Assembly (NCBI RefSeq): GCF_002285635.2
Contig: NZ_CP023049.2
Location: 1,736,001-1,800,000 of the forward strand
Source: Chryseobacterium piperi
GTDB taxonomy: Bacteria; Bacteroidota; Bacteroidia; Flavobacteriales; Weeksellaceae
Direction of reading: 5' to 3'
Length of the DNA stretch: 64,000 bases
A program made the translations under genes and the position numbers. Below are positions 49,742 through 59,940 of the stretch, one piece after another. Under the pieces are notes generated by a model. It was not told the DNA's origin and made no database searches. It was given only the letters and a program-made list of their open reading frames with translations. Position 1 is the stretch's first letter, and the number at the start of each line of letters is the position of its first letter.

Positions 49742-52114
49742 TTATTTGTTTTTAAGCAGTATCCAACCGGACCAATTCATCTGTGCCTTGGATTTTGGAT
49801 ATTGGAAGTTAAACTTATACCAATAGGTAGCGGTAGATAATCTCTTCCCTCCTACGGTTCCATCCCAAATTGGAGTTTGTTTTGAGAACCTGAACATTTC
49901 TACACCATATCTGTCATATATGGATCCTGTAAAGTTATTAAAGTTACCAAATGAAGTCAAATCAAGAACATCATTGATACCGTCCTGATTAGGGGTAATG
50001 ATATTGGTAATTTTAAATGTAAAAAAGTCAAGTATTCCTACACAACTTGTTCCCTGTACCCTCACCTGAAGATGATACGTCGTATTATCCAGTAAATTAG
50101 GGAATACATTGGAAGTCTGCCATGTAACTCCATCATCAACTGAATATTCTAATATTCCGGTAATATTATTGATAGGTGGATTTACAGCGGTAATCGTTAA
50201 TGTATTATTGTTGTTATAATCCAGTCCGCTTATAAACGGTAATGCAGCTCCCATTACTTTAGAGGTGAAAACTTTAGTACAATATCCATTGTCAATGGTT
50301 ACGGAATAAATTCCCAATTGATCAACGAAAATAGTTTGAGTAGTCTCTCCGGTACTCCATAAGTATTTATAGTTAGGCCCTGTACCTGCATCCAGCATTA
50401 GTCTATCACCCATACACATTTCAACATCAGCTAACGGAGAGGTAATTTCAGGAACTACTTCCACAGTTAACGTTGCAGGCTGTAGAGATTTACATCCTTT
50501 TTCACCCAGAGCGTACACTGTGAAGGTTGTGGTATTATATAAAGTCACTGTTTGGGTATTTCCTGTACCTGCGAAATTATCCCACATATAAGTAACCCCT
50601 CCGGTTGCGGTTAAATCTACAGAATCTCCGGGACATATTTTCAATTTTGAAGAAACAAGATGTGCAACAGGTCTGGCCTCTTTCAGCAGTTTTAATTCAA
50701 TCATTCTGCTACAGAAACCTCCGTTGGAAACAACCACATATAGTATCTGACCGTCATTCCCATTATAGTTTAACGGATTGGTAATATAATTTCCGTTTTG
50801 AGCGATTGCATCTGCCTGATTTACGTAAAAATGAAACACCGCCCCAGGAGTTGTACTTATCGAAGGTGTTGCAGATGTTAAATCAAATGTTGTTATATCA
50901 GGAGTTGTACACAATAACAATGTTGCATCATTTGCAGCAGGAGTTGTTCCTCCGTGAATTTGAATTGATGCCTTTCCCGGACAAGGATTACCTGGAAAGC
51001 TTACTTCAATCGTATAGGTTCCCGGTTGAGTAGCTGTAATACTATTAGTTGTTGCTCCCTGTACTATAACACCGTTATAATACCACTGATAAGCCATATT
51101 AGGATCACTTACTGATGCTGTTAAGACCTGTGGAACATTATCACATACATTAATATCAGACGGCAATGTAGCGCCGCTAGGATCTAGTAATTCAACTCCG
51201 ATATTGAAAGAACCTCCTTCTAAAAAAACAGCGGAATCATAATTGGTATCAATAGCGTCCGCAAGAACCATTTTAAAATGATAAGTCTGCCCAGGAGTAA
51301 CCGTTGCAGTTGCTGTAAGAGGAATCGTTCTTCCGTTAAAATTGGTTTCAATATTAGCTGTGTTATATCCTCCGAAAAAAGTAGGATTGGTAGCACCACA
51401 ATATAATGGACTGCCATCGAATTGAGTATCCGGATGAATATTGGTTACACTCACAGGCCCGGCTCCAGAAGGCAATACAGCCATATTAATATAAGGTGCC
51501 GTACTTCCTACAGGCTTCAATAATAATGCAAATGCATCTGAATAGCTGCAAGGAAATGAAGTGGTATATTCTTCGGAAGCAAACAAATAATTAAACTTTA
51601 CCTGTGAAGAAGTAGGTACGAAATCAAACTCCAGTACTACGGCATCTCTTAACTGAACCGAAGGATTGGTAGCCGCTACAAGGTCGGGATCACTCCCGGT
51701 ACCCACAAGGTCACTTAATGGGCTTAAAACATCTACGTAAGTGTTTCCTGTTCTGTTAGCCTTTCCAGTCACTAAAACAATTCCATCTTTAAATGGGAAA
51801 TTGGTTGTTCCCTTATGGAAGTATCCCCAGGCTCTGTTTACATCACTTGCCGGCAAACTAGGATTAACCTGTACATTCGACACATTAGGCGTAACACAAG
51901 AGTTGGTTCCCGATGAAATCAAAACATCCTTTACCAATTGTGTAATATTGTAAGCCGATTCATTATAGCCCGCAGCATTAACATCAATAAAAGCACCGGC
52001 TTTTGCTGTTAAGTTAGCTCTTGGCTTAGGAACCTTCCTGGGATAAATATTTTGCGAATGATAAAAATTCAGCGAGACGAGAAAAAAAGAAAACAATAGT
52101 AGATATCTCTTCAT
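49742..52114 (-). CDS. Choice-of-anchor L protein with T9SS type B sorting domain (paralogue 1)
   Basis: 790 residues with a signal peptide (to about residue 20). A choice-of-anchor L domain follows (about 50-300; NRAWGYFHKGTTNFPFKDGI, RDAVVLEFDFVP, FNYLFASEEYTTSFPC). Ig/PKD-like segments come next, including one Ig unit ICPGDSVDLTATGGVTYMW...PATLTVEV. The end is the type B (gliding-motility-associated) domain with IITPNQDGINDVLDL, GSIYDRYGVEMF and SGWILLK. The product should be secreted by the T9SS and held at the surface. Domain order equals that of the two genes upstream, so the three arose by duplication. An adhesin-like role is inferred. Confidence 0.9.
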   Translation of the reverse strand: MKRYLLLFSFFLVSLNFYHSQNIYPRKVPKPRANLTAKAGAFIDVNAAGYNESAYNITQLVKDVLISSGTNSCVTPNVSNVQVNPSLPASDVNRAWGYFHKGTTNFPFKDGIVLVTGKANRTGNTYVDVLSPLSDLVGTGSDPDLVAATNPSVQLRDAVVLEFDFVPTSSQVKFNYLFASEEYTTSFPCSYSDAFALLLKPVGSTAPYINMAVLPSGAGPVSVTNIHPDTQFDGSPLYCGATNPTFFGGYNTANIETNFNGRTIPLTATATVTPGQTYHFKMVLADAIDTNYDSAVFLEGGSFNIGVELLDPSGATLPSDINVCDNVPQVLTASVSDPNMAYQWYYNGVIVQGATTNSITATQPGTYTIEVSFPGNPCPGKASIQIHGGTTPAANDATLLLCTTPDITTFDLTSATPSISTTPGAVFHFYVNQADAIAQNGNYITNPLNYNGNDGQILYVVVSNGGFCSRMIELKLLKEARPVAHLVSSKLKICPGDSVDLTATGGVTYMWDNFAGTGNTQTVTLYNTTTFTVYALGEKGCKSLQPATLTVEVVPEITSPLADVEMCMGDRLMLDAGTGPNYKYLWSTGETTQTIFVDQLGIYSVTIDNGYCTKVFTSKVMGAALPFISGLDYNNNNTLTITAVNPPINNITGILEYSVDDGVTWQTSNVFPNLLDNTTYHLQVRVQGTSCVGILDFFTFKITNIITPNQDGINDVLDLTSFGNFNNFTGSIYDRYGVEMFRFSKQTPIWDGTVGGKRLSTATYWYKFNFQYPKSKAQMNWSGWILLKNK

Positions 52115-52186
52115 AATATTTTTGTTTCAACAAATTTAATTTTTTTTTAAACATACCACATACATAATTAATAATATTATGTTAAA

Positions 52187-52220
52187 AAGTAAAGCCCTCC
52201 ATTTATGGAAGGCTTTACTT
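52187..52220 (-). terminator. Terminator of paralogue 2
   Basis: AAGTAAAGCCCTCCAT and ATGGAAGGCTTTACTT pair with one mismatch around a 2-base gap, with T on both sides. Confidence 0.75.
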
Positions 52221-52240
52221 TTTTTCGATATTTTTAAATA

Positions 52241-55200
52241 TTAATTTCTATTTTTTAATAATATCCATCCTGTTCGTAATTCCAGTTTCTTACTGGCAGG
52301 ATTTTCCCATTGCACTCTATACCAGTAAGTAGCGGTAGGAAGGATATTGCCTTTTAAAGTTCCGTTCCAGACAGGATCAGCTTTAGTTGCTTTGAATAAC
52401 TCCTGACCATATCTATTAAAAATAGAAGCGGCAAAATTATTATAATTACTAATTCCTGAAAAATCAATGACATCATTACGTCCATCTGAATTAGGAGTGA
52501 TAGCGTTGTTAATCACAAAAGTATAATAACTTAAAGCTGTATTACATTTAGCATCTTTAGTTCTTACGACCAGATTATAATTGGCATTGTCTAAAACATT
52601 GTGAAATATATTGGATGTCTGCCATGTCAATCCACCGTCAATAGAATACTCTAAAATACCGTTAGTAGGATTACTTGCCGTCAGCGTAAGCATATGGTTA
52701 TCGTAAACAATATTGGTAAACTGAGGCAGGTTCGGGTTTAATAACTGACCTGTAAAAGCTTTGGAACAAGTTCCGTTGCTAATGGTTACGGTATAGGTTC
52801 CCGGAATATTCGTTGAAATCGTCTGAGTAGTTGCTCCCGTACTCCATATATAAGTATAGTTAAGCCCGCTGCCTGCGTCTAAAACTCCTGTATCCCCTGC
52901 ACAAACATATACATCTTCTAAAGTAGAAGTAATAGCAGGAACTACTTCAATAGTTATCGTAGCAGGCTGGGTAGAGCTACACCCGTTTCCTCCTAACGCA
53001 TACACTGAATAAGTAGTGGTCATAGTAGGTGATACTACCTGCGTATTTCCATTCCCTGTCAGGCCTACCCAGTTATAGGTAATACCGCCTGAAGCAGTTA
53101 ATGTCACTGACTCTCCAGCACATATTTTAGATTTAGAAGCTGCAACGGTTGCTGTTGGAGGTCCCACGATAACAGTAACCGTTGCAGGATTTGTTGAAAC
53201 ACATCCATTGGCCCCTACTGCATAAACAGTATAAGTAGTGGTTACCGTAGGAGATACTGTTTGGGTATTTCCGTTACCAGTCAATCCGGTCCAGTTATAG
53301 GTTGCTCCTCCTCCCGCTGTTAAGGTAACCGACTCCCCTACACAAATCTGTGCATGAGAAGACACCAATGTAGCTACAGGAAGCGTTTTATTTTCGTTTA
53401 CCGTTACATTCTCAGTATAAGTACAGGTTAAATTCCCGGGCTGAGAAGTATTCTGAACCGTCAGCGTATAAGTTCCCCCTGCATTGACTACAGGGTTTAG
53501 TGTATTAGCTCCTGAAACAATATTTCCCCCGGTAGTCGTCCACGCAATCGTAGAACCTGGAGGGATTGTAGAAGCTGAAGCGTTTAAAGTAATTTGTGAC
53601 GTCGTACAGGTAATAGTTTGCGGCGCAGCTATCGTAAGGGTAGTTGTCGGTGTTTTCAACAACTGTAATGTTACTACATAACTACAACCTCCGTTTTTCA
53701 CAAGTACATAAACCGTTTGGTTCCCCGGACTTGAATACGCTGTCGGCGTTGGAATCGTATTCCCATTTCCGGCATTAGCATCTGCTACGTTGACATAATA
53801 AGCGAAAGTAGCTGTTCCTACTGAAGTCATCTGTGGTTCCGCCGAAGTCAAATCATAGGTAATATTACCCGGTTGATAACATTTAAGCAACGTTGCATTT
53901 TGTACTGTAATAGGCTGAGACACCTGAATTGTTATAGTTGCGGGACTCTGGGAAACACAACCATTAGCTCCAACTGCAGTCACCGTATAGGTAGTTGTAG
54001 TGGTAGGAGTGACAGTCTGTGTATTTCCATTACCTGTTAATCCGTTCCAATTATACGTTGCTCCACCTGAAGCAGTTAATGTTACAGATTCTCCCGCGCA
54101 TATTAATACTTTACTTGCGGTTACGGTAGTCGCCGGTACCGCACTGTCCCCTACTACCGTTACATTAGCAGTAGTCGTACATGTTATATTTCCAGGCTGG
54201 TAAACCTTAGAGATGGTTAACGTATAAGTCCCGGCGGCATTCACTAAAGGAGTCAATGTATTTCCACCCGAAACAATATTTCCTCCGGTAGTAGTCCAGT
54301 TGAACGTAGCTCCTGCAGGATATACTGAAGCAGACGCATTCAGGGTTATCTGTGAATTCGTACAGGTTAAAGCAGTTGGAGGAGCTATAGTCCCTGTCAT
54401 CTGAGGTGCCTTGACCAATTGCAGCTGGGCTACTTTTGAACAAAATCCACTTTTTACCTGAACATAGATAGTTTGCCCACCCGCACTTGAATAAGCTGTT
54501 GGCGTCTGTATATTATTGGCATTTCCGGCATTAGCATCAGCAAGCGTAGTATAATAAGTATATGATACTCCCGGTGTTGTACTGATTGATGCCTGTGCAT
54601 TTGTTAAATTATAAACTGCATTTCCAGGAGTATAGCACGCTGTTAATGTAGCATTTTGAACGGTAGGAGATGTTCCTCCCACAATAGTCACACTCGCTGT
54701 ACCAGGGCATGTATTTCCGGCAATAAAAACCTGAAGCTTATAAACACCCGGTTGAGTAGCTGTGTAACTTGGATTAGTAGCTCCTGGAATAGGAGTATTA
54801 TTAAAAAACCATTGGTAGGTTGCTGTAGAATTCTGAAGGGAAGCCGTAAGCACTTGCGGAGCATTATCACAAACATTGATGGAGGCAGGAAGAGCAACTC
54901 CGGTAGGCCCTACAATCTGAACACCAATATCAAAAGATCCGGCTTCTAAAAAAACAGCAGAATCAAAGTTCTTATCCTGATAATCTGCCAATACCATTTT
55001 GAAGTGATAAGTCTGACCCGGAATTACCGTCGCTTTTGCTGTCAATGGGATGGTGCGTCCGTTAAAATTCGTTTCAATCTGTGGATTATTTAAGCTTCCG
55101 AAATACTGAGCATTTTTAGGGCCACATGGTAAACTTGCAGGAATAATATTGGTTACGCTTACAGGTCCTGCACCATTGGGCAAAATCGCTAAATTAGTAT

Positions 55201-55831
55201 AATTAGGATCCCCTACTTTTTTTAAGAGTAATGCGAACCCATCTGAAATGTTACACGTAAAATTCCCCAAAGCCTGGTATTCTTTGGAAGCAAACAAATA
55301 CCTGAATGAAACCTCAGTAGAGCTTGGAACAAAATCAAACTCAATATAGGTTGCATCTCTTAATTTGGTATTGTCAACATTTAAAGCCGTTGCCAGATCA
55401 ATATCCCCTCCGGAAGGCGTTAATTCATCACTTAAGGTACCCTGAAAGTCGTTACCAGCTTTTCTTGCAAATCCTGTAACAAGAACAATTCCATTGGCAA
55501 AAGGAAAATTGGTCGTTGCCTTATTAAAATACCCCCAGCTTCTGTTCTGATCACTTGCTGATAAATTAGGAGATACAGCAACATTACTTACATTAGCTGT
55601 AGTACAGGTAGATCCTCCTGCGATGAGAACATCTTTTACTAACTGAGTAATATTATAGTTCGATTCTGCATATCCAGGAGCATTCACATCAATAAAAGCC
55701 CCGGCTTTCATACTTTCAGCTGAAGGTGCTTTCATTTTAATCATCTGCCCTCTGTCCTGAGCAAAACTGAAATGACCTATAAGAACTAAAAATAAAACCA
55801 GAAATAAACTTCTTGTTCTCCTATTTAACAT
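52241..55831 (-). CDS. Long choice-of-anchor L protein with repeated Ig units and T9SS type B domain (paralogue 2)
   Basis: 1196 residues: signal peptide, choice-of-anchor L domain (about 55-310), then an expanded centre and the type B sorting domain (NAITPNSDGRNDVIDF, ASIFNRYGQELF, GWILLKN). The extra 400 residues come from inner duplication. The Ig unit ICAGESVTLTASGGATYNW...NGCVS is present three times, and a longer block (STTPGVSYTYYTTLADANAG... LTCTNSQITLNASAS... TWTTTGGNIVSG-like) twice. Such repeats can change in number by recombination. Secreted and surface-held by inference from the sorting domain. It has its own terminator. Confidence 0.9.
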   Translation of the reverse strand: MLNRRTRSLFLVLFLVLIGHFSFAQDRGQMIKMKAPSAESMKAGAFIDVNAPGYAESNYNITQLVKDVLIAGGSTCTTANVSNVAVSPNLSASDQNRSWGYFNKATTNFPFANGIVLVTGFARKAGNDFQGTLSDELTPSGGDIDLATALNVDNTKLRDATYIEFDFVPSSTEVSFRYLFASKEYQALGNFTCNISDGFALLLKKVGDPNYTNLAILPNGAGPVSVTNIIPASLPCGPKNAQYFGSLNNPQIETNFNGRTIPLTAKATVIPGQTYHFKMVLADYQDKNFDSAVFLEAGSFDIGVQIVGPTGVALPASINVCDNAPQVLTASLQNSTATYQWFFNNTPIPGATNPSYTATQPGVYKLQVFIAGNTCPGTASVTIVGGTSPTVQNATLTACYTPGNAVYNLTNAQASISTTPGVSYTYYTTLADANAGNANNIQTPTAYSSAGGQTIYVQVKSGFCSKVAQLQLVKAPQMTGTIAPPTALTCTNSQITLNASASVYPAGATFNWTTTGGNIVSGGNTLTPLVNAAGTYTLTISKVYQPGNITCTTTANVTVVGDSAVPATTVTASKVLICAGESVTLTASGGATYNWNGLTGNGNTQTVTPTTTTTYTVTAVGANGCVSQSPATITIQVSQPITVQNATLLKCYQPGNITYDLTSAEPQMTSVGTATFAYYVNVADANAGNGNTIPTPTAYSSPGNQTVYVLVKNGGCSYVVTLQLLKTPTTTLTIAAPQTITCTTSQITLNASASTIPPGSTIAWTTTGGNIVSGANTLNPVVNAGGTYTLTVQNTSQPGNLTCTYTENVTVNENKTLPVATLVSSHAQICVGESVTLTAGGGATYNWTGLTGNGNTQTVSPTVTTTYTVYAVGANGCVSTNPATVTVIVGPPTATVAASKSKICAGESVTLTASGGITYNWVGLTGNGNTQVVSPTMTTTYSVYALGGNGCSSTQPATITIEVVPAITSTLEDVYVCAGDTGVLDAGSGLNYTYIWSTGATTQTISTNIPGTYTVTISNGTCSKAFTGQLLNPNLPQFTNIVYDNHMLTLTASNPTNGILEYSIDGGLTWQTSNIFHNVLDNANYNLVVRTKDAKCNTALSYYTFVINNAITPNSDGRNDVIDFSGISNYNNFAASIFNRYGQELFKATKADPVWNGTLKGNILPTATYWYRVQWENPASKKLELRTGWILLKNRN

Positions 55832-55953
55832 TTTATATTGTTTTCAACAAAAATACTATTTTTTTTGATTGAAATATAAATCTAACGTATTGTATTATTG
55901 TTAAAATAAACTTATTTATCTTCAAATATTCATTTTATTTTACGCCAAATACG

Positions 55954-55985
55954 AAAAAAGACTAACAAATTGTTAGCCTTTTTAG
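55954..55985 (-). terminator. Terminator of paralogue 3
   Basis: AAAAAG-A-CTAACAA and TTGTTAG-C-CTTTTT pair with one mismatch around a short loop, downstream of the paralogue 3 stop. Confidence 0.7.
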
Positions 55986-56001
55986 AAATATGATTAATAT
56001 A

Positions 56002-58383
56002 TTATTCAAAATTCTTTAATAAGATCCAGCCAGTTTTTAAGGCTTTTTCTTTACTTGCCGGATCATCAAAAGTTACCTGATACCAATAGGACGCGGTAGG
56101 CAAACGCTTACCCTGGAAATATCCATCCCAATAAGGTCTCACTTTTTCCGCTTTATAAACTTCACGCCCGTAACGATCAAATATACTTGCTGTAAAGTTT
56201 TTGTAGTCACTTATCCCCCGGAAATCAATGATATCATTAACATTGTCTCCATTCGGAGTAATTACATTTTTCATAACAAATGTGAAATATTCCAGGACTC
56301 CTACACAACTTGTATTTTTAATCCGCACTCTAATCGTGATGACTTTATTTTTAGGAACATTATTAAATACATTCGAAGGCTGCCATGTTAATCCGTTATC
56401 AATAGAATATTCCAAAGGTCCGTTACTTGGATTACCCGCTGTAACAACTATAGTTTCGTTACTATCATAATCTACTTTAATAATCCTAGGAGCAACAGCA
56501 CGGATTACCTGAGTAGTAAATACTTTGGTACAAACCCCGTTGTCAATGGTTACTGTAAATGTCCCATTAACAGCAGTAGTAATAGTTTGTGTCGTTGCAC
56601 CTGTATTCCAGGTATACGTATAATTAGGACCTGCTCCTGCATCCAAAGTAATATTATCTCCGGTACAAATCATTCCACCCGTAAGATTAGAGGTAATTGC
56701 AGGAACTACCTCTACAGTTATTGTAGCTGGCTGCAAAGACTTACATCCTTTAGGACCAATAGCATATACAGTATAAGTCGTCGTCTGAGTAGGACTTACC
56801 GTTCTTGTTGCTCCGGTTGCTGAAATATCACCCCATTGATAAGTAGCTCCTCCTGAAGCAGTCAGGATTGCAGAATCTCCGGAACATATTTTCATTTTTG
56901 AAGAAACAAGCTGAGCAACAGGGGTTGCCTCTTTGAACAGGGTTAGCTTAACCATTTTACTACAGAAGCCACCATTGGAAACCACTACATACAAGATCTG
57001 CCCATCCGTCCCATCATAACTCCCTACATTCGTAATAAAATTATTATTTTGAGCTACCGCATCAGCCTGATTGACATAAAAATGAAATACAGCACCAGTT
57101 GTAGTACTTATTAAAGGCATTGCTGTATTCAAATCAAAATTAGGAGAATTCGGAGTGGTACAAATCTGTAGTGCAGCATCATGTGCTGTAGGCGTTGTAC
57201 CTCCAAGAATTGTGATAGTAGCCGACCCCGGACATTGATTTCCAGGAACCGAAACTTTCACCTCGTATACTCCAGGCTGCGTAGCGGTATATGAAATATT
57301 CGTCGCTCCGGCAATCGGAGCCCCATCTTTAAACCATTGGAAAGTCATCCCTGGAACGGTAACCACCTGAGCTTTTAGTATTTGTGGTGTATTATCACAC
57401 ATATGGATAGTACCAGGCAATATTGTTCCTGCCCCGTCTGTAATCTTAATTCCTATATCAAAAGAACCTCCTTCCAGGAATACAGCAGAATCCAAAGTCT
57501 GATCGTTATAATCCGCTAAGACCATTTTAAAATGATAGGCTACTCCAGGCATTACATCAGCTACAGCTGTTAAAGGCACTGTTCTTCCATTATAGTTTGT
57601 TTCAATATTACTTGAATTGTATCCTGCAAAATAAGATGCATTAAGAGCCCCACACGATAGCGGGATACCAGAATCCTGATTGGCGGGACGTATATTAGTT
57701 ACACTTACCGCTCCTGCGCCTCCCGGAAGTATGGCAACATTCACATAAGGTCCTCCGGCGACCGGCTTTATAAGCAGTGCAAATGCATCTGAATAGCTAC
57801 ACGGAAATCCTCCGGTATATTCTTCAGAAGAAAATAAATAATTAAATTTAACCTGGTTTGAATTAGGAACAAAATCAAATTCCAAAGCCACTGCATCACG
57901 TTGACTTGACAGATTGGTATTGGTTGCTGCGGCAAGATCCGCATCCCCTTGCATTGAAATCGTTCCACCCAAGTTACCACTTACCAAAGTATTTCCAGCT
58001 TCTCTTGCATATCCTGTCGTCAAAACTATTCCGTCAGTAAAAGGAAAGTTTGTATTCGCTTTATGGAAATATCCCCAAAACCTATTATTGTTACTAACTG
58101 CATGATTCGGACTTACTGTAACGTTGGTTACATTAGGCGTTGAACAGTTGGTTCCTCCATTGATAAGAATATCCTTAACCAATTGTTCAGGAGTATAGCC
58201 TGAAGGCGCATACGAAGCTGCGTTTACATCAATAAATGCTCCTGCCTTCAAACTGGCAGCAGTAAATTTTTCCTTCTGTAATTTTCGTTGGGGTTTTTGC
58301 TTTGTATTTTGAGAAAATGCAAATACGGGAGCTAGAAGTAATATTAAAAATAAAGAGTAGTTTTTCAGTCTATAATTTAACAT
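56002..58383 (-). CDS. Choice-of-anchor L protein with T9SS type B sorting domain (paralogue 3)
   Basis: 793 residues, nearly the same build as paralogue 1: signal peptide, choice-of-anchor L domain (NRFWGYFHKANTNFPFTDG, RDAVALEFDFVP, FNYLFSSEEYTGGFPC), an Ig-like link (TQPGVYEVKVSVPGNQCPGSATI), one ICSGDSAILTASGGATYQW unit, and the type B end (VITPNGDNVNDIIDF, ASIFDRYGREVY, GWILLKN). It is closer to paralogue 1 than to paralogue 2 over the HFYVNQADA and GGFCSKM blocks. The three genes are separated by terminators, so each is transcribed alone. Confidence 0.9.
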   Translation of the reverse strand: MLNYRLKNYSLFLILLLAPVFAFSQNTKQKPQRKLQKEKFTAASLKAGAFIDVNAASYAPSGYTPEQLVKDILINGGTNCSTPNVTNVTVSPNHAVSNNNRFWGYFHKANTNFPFTDGIVLTTGYAREAGNTLVSGNLGGTISMQGDADLAAATNTNLSSQRDAVALEFDFVPNSNQVKFNYLFSSEEYTGGFPCSYSDAFALLIKPVAGGPYVNVAILPGGAGAVSVTNIRPANQDSGIPLSCGALNASYFAGYNSSNIETNYNGRTVPLTAVADVMPGVAYHFKMVLADYNDQTLDSAVFLEGGSFDIGIKITDGAGTILPGTIHMCDNTPQILKAQVVTVPGMTFQWFKDGAPIAGATNISYTATQPGVYEVKVSVPGNQCPGSATITILGGTTPTAHDAALQICTTPNSPNFDLNTAMPLISTTTGAVFHFYVNQADAVAQNNNFITNVGSYDGTDGQILYVVVSNGGFCSKMVKLTLFKEATPVAQLVSSKMKICSGDSAILTASGGATYQWGDISATGATRTVSPTQTTTYTVYAIGPKGCKSLQPATITVEVVPAITSNLTGGMICTGDNITLDAGAGPNYTYTWNTGATTQTITTAVNGTFTVTIDNGVCTKVFTTQVIRAVAPRIIKVDYDSNETIVVTAGNPSNGPLEYSIDNGLTWQPSNVFNNVPKNKVITIRVRIKNTSCVGVLEYFTFVMKNVITPNGDNVNDIIDFRGISDYKNFTASIFDRYGREVYKAEKVRPYWDGYFQGKRLPTASYWYQVTFDDPASKEKALKTGWILLKNFE

Positions 58384-58629
58384 TTTGGTATTGTTTGTCC
58401 AAAAATAACAAAAATAAACATATCACGTTAATATTTTACCAATCAAATTAGCATTAGATAAAATAAATGATAATTTAATATTCCCATGAATCTAACTACA
58501 GTTAAAATCATATTTGAAGATAAAAAATATAGTATTTTACTTAAAATCAGAAAATAACCAATCCTAAACTAACCTTAAAGCGATAAAAAAATATAGGTAT
58601 TAATTGAAGTTGCAGCTGTATTTTTTTCA

Positions 58630-59154
58630 TTAATCTTTTTTCAGCTCATCAATTTTATTTTGAAGTTCAAATATTTTATCCTTCAGCGCCTTGATCTCAT
58701 TCTTATTTGAATTTACATTGCTTTTCAGCATTACATTTTTAGCTCGTTCACTATGATCATCTTCATCCTCATTGATTTCCTCTATATCTTCCTGGATATC
58801 TTCAATATCTTCATTAATCTCTTCAATATCCTCGCTAATCTCTTCTATATCTTCACTGATCTCTTCAATATCTTCCTGGATATCCTCAATATCTTCATGA
58901 ATATCTTCAATCCTCTCACGGCTTTTATTAACGGACATTTGAATAAAAATAGCCAGATAAATAGCTTCCAGGGATACCACTGTGGTAAGAATCAGGAGCA
59001 TTTTATCAAATTCAATAATATTTAAGATTGGGAGAAGAAAAGAAACAATAAAAAACAACGTATGAAACACCAACGACGGAATAGAACCTACCCACCAGGT
59101 TATACCATTAGCGATTTTTTCTAACATTTCTGTTTTTTCCTGATGTGTTTTCAT
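58630..59154 (-). CDS. DUF1003-like membrane protein with a seven-heptad coiled-coil tail
   Basis: 174 residues. The N-terminal half (MLEKIANGITWWVGSIPSLV, then two membrane helices, then VVSLEAIYLAIFIQMSVNKSRER) matches the DUF1003-type membrane unit. The cytoplasmic tail carries seven exact heptads of the form I-E-[D/E]-I-x-E-D (about residues 82-130) and a final helix with NEIKALKDKIFELQNKID, a strong coiled coil for oligomerisation. In DNA the heptads are near-identical 21-base units at about 58766-58912. Function unknown. It is 11 bases from the TIGR02757 gene and probably the last gene of that operon. Confidence 0.8.
   Translation of the reverse strand: MKTHQEKTEMLEKIANGITWWVGSIPSLVFHTLFFIVSFLLPILNIIEFDKMLLILTTVVSLEAIYLAIFIQMSVNKSRERIEDIHEDIEDIQEDIEEISEDIEEISEDIEEINEDIEDIQEDIEEINEDEDDHSERAKNVMLKSNVNSNKNEIKALKDKIFELQNKIDELKKD
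58766..58912 (-). repeat. Seven 21-base tandem repeats inside the DUF1003-like gene
   Basis: Each unit encodes I-E-[D/E]-I-x-E-D with few base changes. Gain or loss of a unit keeps the frame, so the coiled-coil length can vary without breaking the gene. Confidence 0.75.
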
Positions 59155-59165
59155 TCTTTCTCCTT

Positions 59166-59933
59166 TTATAATAATTCTTTACTCACTCCTAAGCCAAACA
59201 ATGCAAAATCATATTTTGCAGGATCCTGATCATCAAACTTTCTAATAGCGATATCTAATTCTTCCACCGTTTTCCAATCATTCTGTGTTCTTGTTATTAA
59301 ACCCAGTTTTCTGGAAATATTCCCTGTATGAACATCTAACGGAATAGACAGGTATTTCTGATCAATATTTTTCCAGATTCCAAAATCAACTCCTCGTTTG
59401 TCTTTTCTGATCATCCAACGTAAAAACATAACAATTCTTTTCGCAGAAGAGTTTTTATACGGAGAGCTTATATGCTTATGGGTTCTGTGTTTTTCAGCCT
59501 CTAAAAATTCCGCTCTAAATCTTTCTATAGCATAAAAGAAATTGGTTTCGTCATTTTTAACTTCAAATAAATGCTCCAGACTTTCATGTTGGATATAAAC
59601 CTTATTGAATTGTTTAATAAAGTAGGTAAAATCCTGACCATTAAAGGTTCTGTGAATACTTTTATCCTGGATTGACTCTAGATCCTTTTCAGAAAAATTC
59701 ATCACAAAATCATATGGAGAATTCCCCATGATGTCAAGCATTTTCTCAGCAGATTTAATAATTGCTTTTCTATTTCCCCATGATATGGTTGCAGACAAAA
59801 AGCCTGCTATTTCAATATCCTGTTTTAAAGAAAAACGATGAGGAATCTGCAGCGGATCATTTTCAATAAAATCAGTATTATTGTATTGATCTGCCTTTTC
59901 ATTTAAAAAATCTCTTAATTCATCAAAATTCAT
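59166..59933 (-). CDS. TIGR02757 (DUF2400) family protein
   Basis: 255 residues, cytoplasmic. The family signature is visible in FLSATISWGNRKAIIKSAEKML, FVMNFSEKDL, FMLRWM-like FLRWMIRKDKRGVDFGIW and DVHTGNISRKLGL near residue 200. The last block recalls the helix-hairpin-helix DNA glycosylase fold, so a DNA-repair role has been proposed for such proteins by likeness only. It lies seven bases downstream of RNase Z and shares its message. Confidence 0.88.
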   Translation of the reverse strand: MNFDELRDFLNEKADQYNNTDFIENDPLQIPHRFSLKQDIEIAGFLSATISWGNRKAIIKSAEKMLDIMGNSPYDFVMNFSEKDLESIQDKSIHRTFNGQDFTYFIKQFNKVYIQHESLEHLFEVKNDETNFFYAIERFRAEFLEAEKHRTHKHISSPYKNSSAKRIVMFLRWMIRKDKRGVDFGIWKNIDQKYLSIPLDVHTGNISRKLGLITRTQNDWKTVEELDIAIRKFDDQDPAKYDFALFGLGVSKELL

Positions 59934-59940
59934 ATCCTCT

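Noticed and set aside
58753..59025. Plus-strand 90-residue hydrophobic frame that looks like a membrane peptide
   Set aside because: It is the antisense reading of the 21-base heptad repeats (ATC/GAT-rich codons give Ile/Phe/Leu on the other strand), so its hydrophobic pattern is a by-product.
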